A DNA stretch of 64,000 nt from Nonomuraea sp. PA05 (GTDB taxonomy: Bacteria; Actinomycetota; Actinomycetes; Streptosporangiales; Streptosporangiaceae): positions 124,001 to 188,000 of the forward strand of contig NZ_VSEY01000010.1 in assembly GCF_008086045.1 (NCBI RefSeq), in the 5' to 3' direction. A program made the position numbers and the translations under genes. Below, piece by piece: positions 16,444 through 25,177 of this stretch (positions are counted from its first letter, which is position 1; each line of letters begins with the position of its first letter). Below the pieces are notes generated by a model, which was given only the letters and a program-made list of their open reading frames with translations, searched no databases and had not been told where the DNA came from.

Positions 16444-17652
16444 TCAGCGCCATGGTGCGCTGGTGCCCGCGCTCTGGAACCGGCGTCCGGCCAGCCAGAA
16501 GAGGGCGAGGGCGACCACCTCGACGCCGGCGGCCACGGCGGGCAGCCACCCGCTCCCGTGCCCCGCGAGCACGAGCCCGCCGACCGCCCCACCGCCCGAC
16601 ACGCCGACGTACACGGCGCTGCTGTTGAGCGCGAGCGCCTGCGGCCCCGCGGGCCCGGCGAGGGCGAGCAGGCGGGTCTGCGCGGGCGGCGGGATCCACC
16701 ACGACACCCCCGCCCACACGACCAGCAGCGGCAGCACCGCCACCAGCGGCACGGGCCCCAGCAACCAGCAGACGCTGAGGACGGCCATCACCCCCGCGAA
16801 CCCGGCCACCCCGACGACCAGCGCCCGATCGGCCCCCCACCGGTCGGCGGCCCGCCCGCCCAGCTGCCCGCCCGCGAACCCCGCGACCCCGGCCAGCACG
16901 AACACCCACCCCAGCTCGCCCGGCCCCGCCCCCGCCAGGTCGTGCAGGAACGGCGCGAGGTAGGTCAGCACCATCATGCTGCCCAGCACGATCGCCACGA
17001 TCCCCAGCAGCCCGAGCAGCACCTGCGGCCGGGCCAGCGGCGCCAGCCGGTCGCGGATCGGCATGGCGGGAACCGGCGGCGTCTCGGGCAGCGTCGCCCT
17101 GATCGCCACCAGTGCGACCAGCCCCAGCGCCCCGCCGGCCACGAACGTGGCCTGCCAGCCGAACGCACCGCCCACCCAGGTGCCGATGGGCACGCCGAGC
17201 GCGAGCGACCCGGTCAGCCCGCCCATGACGAGCGCCAGGTAGCGGCCCTGACGGCCGTCGGGGGCGAGGGTGGCGGCGATGGCGTACGCGGCGGGCACGA
17301 CGGCCGCCGCGGCGACCGCGGCCAGCACCCGCAAGCCCATGAGCAGCGCGTACGAGGTGGTGAACGCCGCCGCCCAGTTGGCCACGACGAACAGCGCCAG
17401 CGCGCCGGTGATCAGCCCGCGCCGCGGCCAGGTGGCGGTCACCACGGAGGCGACGGGCGCGGCCAGCGCGAACGCGAGCGAGAAGGCGGTGACGAGCTGG
17501 CCTCCCGCCGCCTGGCTGACCCCGAGGTCCGCCGAGATGGCGGGCAGCACCCCGGCGATCACGTAGTCGTCCGTGGCGAAGGCGAAGGTGGTGAACACCA
17601 GGGCGAGCAGCCAGGCGGGCAGCCGGGCGCGCTGCCGTACGGCGACAGGCAT
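16444..17652 (-). CDS. MFS transporter, drug:H+ antiporter type (Cmx/CmlR-like)
   Basis: The 402-residue protein has about 12 membrane helices and the 12-TMS DHA1 features: the DDYVIAGVLPAISADLGVS first loop, motif A-like sequences and the motif C-like TGSLALGVPIGTWVG in helix 5. Members export chloramphenicol, arabinose or other small molecules. A divergent TetR gene starts 80 bp away, and that spacer carries two similar dyads, the usual arrangement for an inducible efflux pump. Confidence 0.88.
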   Translation of the reverse strand: MPVAVRQRARLPAWLLALVFTTFAFATDDYVIAGVLPAISADLGVSQAAGGQLVTAFSLAFALAAPVASVVTATWPRRGLITGALALFVVANWAAAFTTSYALLMGLRVLAAVAAAAVVPAAYAIAATLAPDGRQGRYLALVMGGLTGSLALGVPIGTWVGGAFGWQATFVAGGALGLVALVAIRATLPETPPVPAMPIRDRLAPLARPQVLLGLLGIVAIVLGSMMVLTYLAPFLHDLAGAGPGELGWVFVLAGVAGFAGGQLGGRAADRWGADRALVVGVAGFAGVMAVLSVCWLLGPVPLVAVLPLLVVWAGVSWWIPPPAQTRLLALAGPAGPQALALNSSAVYVGVSGGGAVGGLVLAGHGSGWLPAVAAGVEVVALALFWLAGRRFQSAGTSAPWR

Positions 17653-17670
17653 GGGGATCCCCTCGATAAA

Positions 17671-17709
17671 GGTAACAAGTGTTTCCCCATTAGGGTAACA
17701 GTTGTCACC
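17671..17709. promoter_or_regulatory. Two TetR-type operators in the MFS/TetR spacer
   Basis: GGTAACAAGTGTTTCC (17671-17686) and GGTAACAGTTGTCACC (17694-17709) share the pattern GGTAACA-N2-TGTnnCC and have 23-bp centre spacing, about two helix turns. They fill the gap between the divergent MFS and TetR start codons, and so could repress both genes. Confidence 0.7.
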
Positions 17710-17731
17710 TCGACGTCGAAGGAATTGAGCG

Positions 17732-18310
17732 ATGGCCAGGACCGCCGACCCGCACCGCCGCGCGGAGCTGCTCGACCAGATCGTCGACTACCTGGCCGGC
17801 CACGGCCTCTCGACGTTGTCGATGCGCCCGCTGGCCCAGCACCTGGGCAAGTCCACGCGGGTGCTCACCCACCACTTCGCCGACAAGGAGGCCCTGCTGT
17901 CGGCCACCATGGAGCGCCTGGACGAGCGGCACCGGTCCTGGCTGCGCTCGCTGCCGGGCTGGTCGGGCGCCGACAGCGTGGGCACGATCATCCGGCGCAC
18001 CTGGGACTGGCAGACGCAGGAGGAGAACCTGCCGGTCGCCCGCCTGATCCACGAGATCGAAGGGCTCGCCGCGGCGGGCAAGCTGGCCGGGCACGTGCCC
18101 AGGCTGCTGGCGGACCGGTCGGAGTTCGTGGCGGGGCTGCTGCGGGAGCGGGGCGTCACCGAGGCCGACGCCCTGCGCATCTCCACGCTGGCCAACTCGG
18201 CTTACACGGGGTTGCAGATCGACTTTCTGACCACCGGGGATCGCGAGCGGGTGGAGGCCGCACTGGATCAGCTCTGCGCGCTGGTGGACGAGTGGGTCGC
18301 CGCCGCCTGA
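17732..18310 (+). CDS. TetR-family transcriptional regulator
   Basis: The 192-residue protein has an N-terminal HTH (about 10-55, LLDQIVDYLAGHGLSTLSMRPLAQHLG then RVLTHHFADKEALL) and a helical ligand domain. It is divergent from the MFS exporter gene, and two GGTAACA dyads occupy the spacer, so it is very probably the local repressor of the pump and of itself. Confidence 0.88.
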   Translation: MARTADPHRRAELLDQIVDYLAGHGLSTLSMRPLAQHLGKSTRVLTHHFADKEALLSATMERLDERHRSWLRSLPGWSGADSVGTIIRRTWDWQTQEENLPVARLIHEIEGLAAAGKLAGHVPRLLADRSEFVAGLLRERGVTEADALRISTLANSAYTGLQIDFLTTGDRERVEAALDQLCALVDEWVAAA

Positions 18311-18447
18311 ATCGCACGGCCCCCTGGGCAAAGACTCCGCCATGGCGGCGCATGGTTGCGGTCGGACCGGCCACGCGGGCCCGGCGGGAGGTAGGAGGCT
18401 GGCCGTCGGGTCGAGCAGGCACGGACGGCACCAGGCGGGGGTAGGAC

Positions 18448-19701
18448 ATGGGCGGCAGGCCCGGGATCGCGGCGCTCATCGCACTCATCGCACTGGTCGC
18501 GCCGACCGGCGGCGGCCGGGCCGCACCGGCGGCGGCCTCCGACCACGCCCCCGCCCCCGCCCCCGCGATCACCGGCACGGACCCCTCCACCACCGCGCCC
18601 CTCACCTCGCCCCAGCCGGGCCCGGACGCCCCGCCGCCGGGCCCCTACCCCGCTCCGCCCCTGCCCGAGGACCCCGTCGCGTCCCCGTCCCCCCTCGGCC
18701 CCAGCCTGCACGTCACCGGCGGCATCGCCCCCGCCCCCCTGATCGCCGGCACCCGCTCCGCCTACACCCTCACCATCACGAACACCGGCGACCAGCCCGC
18801 CAACGACGTCATCCTCGCCGCGATCCTGGACCACAACCTGACCCCCGGTCCCCTCCCCTCCGGCTGCTCCCTCACCGGCCGCACCGTCACCTGCGGCGGC
18901 CCCGGCCTGACGATCCGCCAGGGCCGGAGCACCACGTACGAACTGCCCATCACCACCGACCCCGCCCTCAGGGACGGCACCCCCCTCACCACCCGCGCCC
19001 ACGTCACCTCCCCCGGCACCCCCGACGACGAGACCCAGCTCACCACCGAGGCCGTGACCAGGGCGGACGTCGAGCTCCGCAAGACGGCCCCGCCGTCCAC
19101 CACCCAGGACGGCACGATCACCTACACCCTGACGGTCACCAACCACGGCCCCTCGCAGGCGACGGACGTCACGCTGCGGGACCCCACCCAGGCGACGATC
19201 GCCGCCCGCCCCGCCGAGTGCCCGGGAGGCGGCTCCACGCTCTCCTGCCCCATCGGCCAGCTCCCCCCGAACGAGAGCAGGACGCTCACGTTCACGGTCA
19301 CCCCCAGCACCACCGGCGTGATCGAGAACTGCGCCACCGTCAGCACCGCCGACCGCGAGCAGCGCACCACCGACAACCGCTCCTGCGCCGACACGCTGGT
19401 CGAGCCCGCCCCGTCCCCCTCCGGCAGCCCCAGGAAGAACGAGCCGGGCAAGAAGGCGCACGACGTCCCGATCGACGTCCCGCCGCCCCCGGATCCCGCC
19501 CCTGCCGCCATCAGCGAGGCCACCGGCAAGGCCGCCGCCGACCGCGACGACGTGCCGCCGCCCGCGCACCACGCCGGCCCCGAGCTGCCCCTGACCGGCG
19601 CGTCCTTCTGGATGCTCGGGCTGGGCGTGGCGGTGCTGCTGGCGATCGGCCTGCTCGTACGCTACTTCTCCCGCCGCGACGAGCCCGGGCCGGAAAGCTG
19701 A
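18448..19701 (+). CDS. Sortase-anchored surface protein with DUF11 repeats (LPLTG)
   Basis: The 417-residue protein has an N-terminal signal peptide, a Pro/Ala-rich stretch, two DUF11 Ig-like domains (about 88-190 and 205-310; each with a TYTLTVTNHGPSQATDV-like strand), a charged Pro-rich linker and a C-terminal sorting signal: LPLTG at 380-384, a hydrophobic helix and a basic RRDEP tail. It should be covalently attached to peptidoglycan by a sortase. No sortase gene is in the window. Function is unknown; DUF11 proteins are often adhesins or wall-spacing proteins. The ATG at 18448 lies 138 bp after the TetR gene. Confidence 0.85.
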   Translation: MGGRPGIAALIALIALVAPTGGGRAAPAAASDHAPAPAPAITGTDPSTTAPLTSPQPGPDAPPPGPYPAPPLPEDPVASPSPLGPSLHVTGGIAPAPLIAGTRSAYTLTITNTGDQPANDVILAAILDHNLTPGPLPSGCSLTGRTVTCGGPGLTIRQGRSTTYELPITTDPALRDGTPLTTRAHVTSPGTPDDETQLTTEAVTRADVELRKTAPPSTTQDGTITYTLTVTNHGPSQATDVTLRDPTQATIAARPAECPGGGSTLSCPIGQLPPNESRTLTFTVTPSTTGVIENCATVSTADREQRTTDNRSCADTLVEPAPSPSGSPRKNEPGKKAHDVPIDVPPPPDPAPAAISEATGKAAADRDDVPPPAHHAGPELPLTGASFWMLGLGVAVLLAIGLLVRYFSRRDEPGPES

Positions 19702-19745
19702 CGCACCCGCCCCAGCACCGGCGCCGACGCGTCCCTCGCCGCCCG

Positions 19746-20195
19746 TCACGGCACAGGCGAGTCCCTGGTCCACGACCCCAGCACGAGCAACGTCTTGGTG
19801 CCCGTGACGTCCCCGGCCCGCCGCAACCGGTCGATGACCTGCTGCAGATGGCCGAGATCCCGCACCCGCACGTGGATCAGCGCGTCCGGATCCCCCGCGA
19901 TCGTGAACACCGCCTGCACCTCGGGCACATCCATCGCGGTACGGATGATCTCGGTGACCGGCGTCGTGCCCGGGTACCGCAGCTCGGTGAAGGCCTCGAT
20001 GCCCCACCCCAGCTTGGCGTAGTCGATCTGCACGGTGAACCCGGTGATCACCCCCAGCTCCTTGAGCCGGTCCACCCGCCGCTTGACCGCCGCCACGGAC
20101 AGCCCGATACATTCGGCCATCTCGGAGAACGTCCGGCGCCCGTCCTCCCGCAGGAGCCGGAGCACCCGGTGATCGATCTCGTCCAGCTCAGGCAC
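19746..20195 (-). CDS. Lrp/AsnC-family transcriptional regulator
   Basis: The 149-residue protein has an N-terminal HTH (DEIDHRVLRLLREDGRRTFSEMAE and SVAAVKRRVDRLKELGVI) and a C-terminal RAM ligand domain. I placed the start at GTG 20195 because AAGGAGG sits 8 nt upstream and the product then begins like other Lrp proteins; an upstream TTG at 20219 has no ribosome site. It is divergent from an indolepyruvate ferredoxin oxidoreductase gene, so aromatic or branched amino acid-responsive control of that enzyme is likely. Confidence 0.9.
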   Translation of the reverse strand: MPELDEIDHRVLRLLREDGRRTFSEMAECIGLSVAAVKRRVDRLKELGVITGFTVQIDYAKLGWGIEAFTELRYPGTTPVTEIIRTAMDVPEVQAVFTIAGDPDALIHVRVRDLGHLQQVIDRLRRAGDVTGTKTLLVLGSWTRDSPVP

Positions 20196-20214
20196 GGAGA
20201 ACGCCTCCTTCAGG

Positions 20215-20260
20215 CGCAAATAACATCATCCACGAAGCCCATGAACTCATATTGTTTGCG
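20215..20260. promoter_or_regulatory. Inverted CGCAAAYAAYAT repeats, candidate Lrp sites
   Basis: CGCAAATAACAT at 20215-20226 and ATATTGTTTGCG at 20249-20260 are inverted copies of CGCAAAYAAYAT with centres 34 bp apart; another TTGCG follows at 20288-20292. They lie between the divergent lrp and oxidoreductase genes, where an Lrp octamer would bind several spaced sites. Confidence 0.5.
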
Positions 20261-20359
20261 TCTTCAGCCCACTTTCTCATCTAATACTTGCGCATGTCAT
20301 GCCCGCGTTGCTGTGCTGGGAATCACCAAGCGAGCACGTACGACACCCAGGAGGTCCGC

Positions 20360-23300
20360 GTGAGCGTGAGCGAGACTCCCGCCCCCGTGTCGCTCGACGA
20401 CAAGTACACCGCGCTCGACGGCCGGGTGCTCATCTCCGGCATCCAGGCCCTGGTCCGGCTGACGCTGGAACAGCGCCGCCTGGACGAGGCGCGCGGCCTG
20501 GACACGCGCGCGTACGTCACCGGTTACCAGGGCTCGCCGCTGGCGGGCGTGGACCTGGAGATGGGCCGGGCCAAGCGGTTCCTGGACGAGGCGGGCGTGG
20601 TGTTCCAGGCCGGCCTGAACGAGGAGCTGGCGGCCACGGCGGTGGCCGGGACGCAGCTCCTGGAGCAGGTGCCTGGCCGCCGGCACGACGGCGTGACCGG
20701 CTTCTGGTACGGCAAGAACCCCGGTCTCGACCGGGCCGCCGACGCCATCAGGCACGCGAACGTGGCGGGGACGGCCCCGCTGGGCGGCGCGGTGGCCTGG
20801 ATCGGCGACGACCCGGGCTGCAAGTCCTCCACGCTGCCGAGCTCGTGCGAGCCGATGTGCCAGAGCCTGTCCATGCCGCTGCTGGCGCCGGGCACGGTGG
20901 CGGAGATCATCGAGTTCGGGCTGCACGCGGTGGCCATGTCGCGGATGAGCGGCCTGTGGGTGGGGCTGAAGATCGTCGCGGACATCGCCGACGCCTCCAC
21001 CACCGTGGACCTGGCCCCGTTGCGGGCGGACGTCCCGGCTCCGCCCGGCGGCTCCAGGGGACCGGCGCCCATCCTGCTCGGCCCGGCCGCCCTGGACGCC
21101 GAGCACGACATGCTCACCCGCCGCCTCGACCTGGCCCGCGAGTACGCGCGCACGCACCGGCTGAACCGGGTCATGGCGGGCGCGGGCAACACGACCCTGG
21201 GGGTGCTCGCCTCCGGCGCGACGTACGCGGTGGTCGAGCGGGCGCTGGAAGACCTCGGCCTGGACGCCGAGGAGGCCGGGCTGCGGCTGATCCGGCTCGG
21301 CATGCCGTTCCCCATCGCCGCCGACGAGCTGGCGGCGATGACCGCCGGCCTGGACAAGGTGCTGGTCGTCGAGGACAAGGTGCCGTTCCTGGAGGGCCAT
21401 CTCAAGCAGGCGCTGTACGGCGGTGAGCGCACCCCGTCCGTCGTGGGCCGCGAGCTGCTCACGGCGCGCAGCACCCTCAGCGCCGAGGACGTGGCCACGG
21501 CCATCGCCACCTGCCTGGGCGTCGAAGCGCCCCGCAAGCCCAGGCGGCGCGGCCTGCTGCCGGTGGTGGCGGCGCGCACCCCGTACTTCTGCTCCGGCTG
21601 CCCGCACAACACCTCCACCCGCACCGCCGACGACACGCTGGTCGGCGTGGGCATCGGCTGCCACGCCATGATCGCGCTGGACGGCCACGGGCGCGGCACC
21701 CAGGTCGGCATCACCCAGATGGGCGGCGAGGGCGCCCAGTGGATCGGGCTGTCCCCGTTCACCGAGGACCGGCACTTCGTGCAGAACCTGGGCGACGGCA
21801 CCTTCCACCACTCCGGCTCCCTGGCGATCAGGGCCGCCGTCGCGGCGGGGGTGCCGATGACGTACAAGCTGCTCTACAACGACGCCGTCGCCATGACGGG
21901 CGGCCAGCGCGCGGAAGGCCGCCTCGACGTGCCCGCGCTCACGCACGAGCTGGCCGTCGAGGGCGTGCGCAGAATCGTGATCACCACCCCTGAGCCCGGG
22001 ACGTACCGCGGGGTGCGGCTGGCGGGCATCGCCTCCGTCCGCCACCGCGACGATCTGGCCGAGGTGGAGAAGGAGCTGGCGGCAGCCGGTGGTGTGACCG
22101 TCCTGATCCACGACGACCGCTGCGCCGCCGAGGAACGCAGGCTCCGCAAACGCGGCAAGCTGCCCACGCCCACCCGTAAGGTCGTGATCAACGAGCGCGT
22201 CTGCGAGGGTTGCGGCGACTGCGGGGACGTCTCCACGTGCCTGTCCGTGCAGCCCGTCGAGACGGAGTACGGCCGCAAGACCCGCATCCACCAGGCCTCC
22301 TGCAACTCCGACGAGAGCTGCCTGAAGGGCGACTGCCCGTCCTTCCTCCTCGTGGAACCCGGCACCCGCGTCGCGTCCGGCACCCACGTCGCGTCCGGCC
22401 TCCGCATCGCGTCCGGCACCCGCATCGCGTCCGGCACCCACGCCGCGTCCGGCACCCGCGTTGGGCCTTCGCGCATGACGCCGCCGCCGTTGCCCGTGCA
22501 GCCGCCCGAGCCGGTCACCGCCCACCGCGACGAGGTGCTGATCCGGATGCCCGGCATCGGCGGCACCGGCGTCGTCACCGTCTCGCAGATCCTCCAGATG
22601 GCGGCCCACCTCGACGGCCTGCACGCGGCGGGCCTGGAGCAGACCGGGCTCGCGCAGAAGGGCGGCCCCGTCGTCAGCGACGTCCGAATCGGCAAGCAGG
22701 CGCCGACCGGCTCCATCCGCGCCTCGCGAGGCAGCGTCGACGTGCTCATCGGCTTCGACGTACTGGGGGCGGCGGCCGACGCCACCCTCGACGTGGCCTC
22801 CCCTTCACGCACAGTCGCCGTGCTCAACACCTCCCTGGTCCCCACCGCCGCCATGGTCACCGGCCGCACGCCGGTGCCAGGCCACTCCGCCGCGGTGTCC
22901 CGCGTGGAGACGGCCACCCGCGACCAGGTCTGCGTGGACGCGCACGCCCTGTCCGAATCGCTCTTCGGCGACCACATGCCCGCCAACCTCCTGCTCCTCG
23001 GCGCCGCCTACCAGCGCGGCTGCCTGCCCGTCAGCGCGTCCGCGATCGAGCAGGCCATCACCCTCAACAGGGCCGCCGTCGAGCAGAACCTGGCCGCCTT
23101 CCGCTGGGGCCGCGCCGCCGTCTCCCACCCGGACGCCGTACGCCAGGCGCTCCTGGGAGAGGCCGCCGCCTCGCAGCCGCAGGGGCTCGACGACGTGATC
23201 GCCACCCGCGTCGCCGACCTGACCGGCTACCAGAACGCCGCCTACGCCCGCACGTACGCCGACGACGTCCGCCAGGTGCGCACGCTGGCCACCGAGCGGG

Positions 23301-23803
23301 CCGGTGAGGCGGCGGGCGCCGCGATCACCCTCGCCTACGCGCGCGGCCTGCACAAACTGATGGCCTACAAGGACGAGTACGAGGTCGCCCGCCTGCACCT
23401 CGACCCGGCGGAGCAGGCGCGCCGCGAGCACGAGTTCGGCGCGGACGCGGTCGTGTCCGTGCTGCTCCACCCGCCGGTGCTGCGCGCGATGGGCATGAAG
23501 CGCAAGATCAAGGTACGCCGCTCGGCCGGCGTGCTGTTCCGCGGCCTGCGCGCGGCCCGCGTGCTGCGCGGCACCGCGTTCGACCTGTTCGGCCGCGCCG
23601 GCGTGCGCCGGGTCGAACGCGAGCTGATCCCCGAGTACCGCGACCTGGTCCGCACCGCCCTCGACCGCCTCACCCCTTCGAACGCCGCCACCGTCGAGGA
23701 ACTCGCGGGCCTGCCGGACCTGATCCGCGGGTACGAGGACATCAAGCTCGCCCGGGTCGCCGATTTCCGCGAACGCGCCGCAAAGGCCTTGGACAACCTC
23801 TGA
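20360..23803 (+). CDS. Indolepyruvate ferredoxin oxidoreductase family protein (fused alpha/gamma)
   Basis: The 1147-residue enzyme oxidatively decarboxylates 2-oxo acids such as arylpyruvates to acyl-CoA, passing electrons to ferredoxin. Order: an N-terminal pyrimidine/TPP domain (YVTGYQGSPLAG, about 35-350), a FCSGCPHNTSTR motif near 411, TPP-binding GDGTFHHSGSLA near 480, a Cys-rich cluster at about 614-658, and a gamma domain starting RMPGIGGTGVVT near 733. A tandem-repeat linker (668-702) precedes the gamma domain. GTG 20360 has CAGGAGG 5 nt upstream. The acyl-CoA dehydrogenase downstream suggests a catabolic pair, possibly for aromatic or branched amino acids; the divergent Lrp gene supports this. 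Confidence 0.92.
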   Translation: MSVSETPAPVSLDDKYTALDGRVLISGIQALVRLTLEQRRLDEARGLDTRAYVTGYQGSPLAGVDLEMGRAKRFLDEAGVVFQAGLNEELAATAVAGTQLLEQVPGRRHDGVTGFWYGKNPGLDRAADAIRHANVAGTAPLGGAVAWIGDDPGCKSSTLPSSCEPMCQSLSMPLLAPGTVAEIIEFGLHAVAMSRMSGLWVGLKIVADIADASTTVDLAPLRADVPAPPGGSRGPAPILLGPAALDAEHDMLTRRLDLAREYARTHRLNRVMAGAGNTTLGVLASGATYAVVERALEDLGLDAEEAGLRLIRLGMPFPIAADELAAMTAGLDKVLVVEDKVPFLEGHLKQALYGGERTPSVVGRELLTARSTLSAEDVATAIATCLGVEAPRKPRRRGLLPVVAARTPYFCSGCPHNTSTRTADDTLVGVGIGCHAMIALDGHGRGTQVGITQMGGEGAQWIGLSPFTEDRHFVQNLGDGTFHHSGSLAIRAAVAAGVPMTYKLLYNDAVAMTGGQRAEGRLDVPALTHELAVEGVRRIVITTPEPGTYRGVRLAGIASVRHRDDLAEVEKELAAAGGVTVLIHDDRCAAEERRLRKRGKLPTPTRKVVINERVCEGCGDCGDVSTCLSVQPVETEYGRKTRIHQASCNSDESCLKGDCPSFLLVEPGTRVASGTHVASGLRIASGTRIASGTHAASGTRVGPSRMTPPPLPVQPPEPVTAHRDEVLIRMPGIGGTGVVTVSQILQMAAHLDGLHAAGLEQTGLAQKGGPVVSDVRIGKQAPTGSIRASRGSVDVLIGFDVLGAAADATLDVASPSRTVAVLNTSLVPTAAMVTGRTPVPGHSAAVSRVETATRDQVCVDAHALSESLFGDHMPANLLLLGAAYQRGCLPVSASAIEQAITLNRAAVEQNLAAFRWGRAAVSHPDAVRQALLGEAAASQPQGLDDVIATRVADLTGYQNAAYARTYADDVRQVRTLATERAGEAAGAAITLAYARGLHKLMAYKDEYEVARLHLDPAEQARREHEFGADAVVSVLLHPPVLRAMGMKRKIKVRRSAGVLFRGLRAARVLRGTAFDLFGRAGVRRVERELIPEYRDLVRTALDRLTPSNAATVEELAGLPDLIRGYEDIKLARVADFRERAAKALDNL
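22361..22465 (+). repeat. 18-bp in-frame minisatellite (5.7 copies) in the oxidoreductase gene
   Basis: Units such as GGCACCCGCGTCGCGTCC repeat at 22361, 22379, 22397, 22415, 22433 and partly at 22451. Each encodes a hexapeptide G-T-R/H-V/I/A-A-S, making a flexible low-complexity linker between the Cys-rich cluster and the gamma domain. Copies differ by one to three bases, and the reading frame is kept because 18 is a multiple of 3. Confidence 0.95.
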
Positions 23804-23806
23804 CAC

Positions 23807-23897
23807 CCCCCTCCCACCGGCCCCCTCCCACAGACCTCTTCCTTACCGACCTCCTCCCACCGACCTCCTCCCACCGACCTCCTCCTACAGACCTCCG
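23807..23897 (+). repeat. 14-bp tandem repeat array between oxidoreductase and acyl-CoA dehydrogenase genes
   Basis: About six copies of CCTCCTCCCACCGA occupy the 118-bp gap, perfect at 23850-23863 and 23864-23877 and degenerate elsewhere. The sequence is almost pure C/T on this strand. It lies directly before the dehydrogenase ribosome site and does not encode protein. Confidence 0.9.
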
Positions 23898-23921
23898 ACA
23901 ACTTGTCCAACAGGAGTGACC

Positions 23922-25061
23922 GTGACAGTCGACCGCCTGCTCCCCGACCAGGACGCCAAGGACCTCATCGAGCTGACCAGGGAGATCGCGGACAAGGAAC
24001 TGGCGCGCCGGGTGGACGAGCACGAGCGCGCCGAAACCTACCCCGACGGGCTCTTCACCACCCTCGGGGCGGCGGGCCTGCTCGGCCTCGCCTACCCGGA
24101 GGAGTACGGCGGCGGCGCGCAGCCGTACGAGGTCTACCTCCAGGTGCTGGAGGAGCTGGCGATGCGCTGGGCGTCCGTCGCGGTGGCGACCAGCGTCCAC
24201 ACCCTCGCCTGCTTCCCCGTCTTCGCGTACGGCACCCAGGAGCAGCGCGCCAAGTGGCTCCCGGACATGCTGGCCGGCCACCTCATCGGCGGCTACAGCC
24301 TCTCGGAGCCCCAGGCCGGCTCGGACGCCGGCGCCCTGACCTGCAAGGCCGAACGCGTCGAAACCGGCTACCGCATCACCGGAAACAAGGCCTGGATCAC
24401 CCACGGCGGCATCGCCGACTTCTACGCCCTCTTCGCCCGCACCGGCACCGGCTCCCGCGGTATCTCCTGCTTCCTCGCGCCGGGCTCAGCCGACGGCCTC
24501 ACGTTCGGCCGCCCCGAGGAGAAGATGGGCCTGCACGCCGTACCCACCACCAGCGCCCACTGGGACGGCGCGATCCTGCCCGCCGACCGGCTCATCGGCG
24601 AAGAGGGCCAGGGACTGCAGATCGCCTTCAGCGCCCTCGACTCCGGCCGCCTCGGCATCGCCGCCTGCGCCACCGGCCTCGCCCAGGCGGCCCTGGACGA
24701 GGCCGTCGCCTACGCGAAGGAACGCCAGACGTTCGGAAAGGCCATCATCGACCACCAGGGGCTGGGTTTCCTGCTCGCCGATATGGCGGCTGCCGTGGAC
24801 AGCGCTCGGGCCACTTACCTTGATGCGGCCCGGCGGCGGGACGCTGGGCTGCCTTACAGCCGGCAGGCGAGTGTGGCGAAGCTGGTGGCTACTGATGCGG
24901 CCATGAAGGTCACTACGGATGCTGTGCAGGTTTTGGGAGGGTATGGGTATACGCGGGAGTTTCGGGTGGAGCGGTATATGCGAGAGGCGAAGATCATGCA
25001 GATCTTCGAGGGCACCAACCAGATCCAGCGCTTGGTGATCAGCCGCCACTTGGCCAAGTAG
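23922..25061 (+). CDS. Acyl-CoA dehydrogenase
   Basis: The 379-residue flavoenzyme introduces an alpha-beta double bond into an acyl-CoA. It has the FAD-contact motif GYSLSEPQAGSDAGAL, the WITHGGIADFY loop, the VLGGYGYTREF segment and the catalytic base Glu363 in IMQIFEGTNQ, as in short/branched-chain types. Start GTG 23922 follows AGGAG by 6 nt; GTG 23916 overlaps that site. The last quarter, from about 24800, uses many more T- and G-ending codons (GAT, GCT, ACT, GGG, TAT) than the first part, a sharp change within one gene. Confidence 0.92.
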   Translation: MTVDRLLPDQDAKDLIELTREIADKELARRVDEHERAETYPDGLFTTLGAAGLLGLAYPEEYGGGAQPYEVYLQVLEELAMRWASVAVATSVHTLACFPVFAYGTQEQRAKWLPDMLAGHLIGGYSLSEPQAGSDAGALTCKAERVETGYRITGNKAWITHGGIADFYALFARTGTGSRGISCFLAPGSADGLTFGRPEEKMGLHAVPTTSAHWDGAILPADRLIGEEGQGLQIAFSALDSGRLGIAACATGLAQAALDEAVAYAKERQTFGKAIIDHQGLGFLLADMAAAVDSARATYLDAARRRDAGLPYSRQASVAKLVATDAAMKVTTDAVQVLGGYGYTREFRVERYMREAKIMQIFEGTNQIQRLVISRHLAK

Positions 25062-25177
25062 CCGATGAGCCTCGCTTGCCCTTCCTTCTGGCTTGATGGA
25101 CGTCCAGCCGTCAGCATGCTGCGCGCACGAAAGCCGCACACCAGGTGCAGCCCGGGTACGCAGCCGAAGGCGGGACG

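Noticed and set aside
22361..22465. CRISPR-like array
   Set aside because: The 18-bp units are contiguous with no spacers and stay in the reading frame of a gene, so this is a minisatellite.
23807..23897. CRISPR or iteron array
   Set aside because: Units of 14 bp are directly adjacent without spacers and no cas or replication gene is near.
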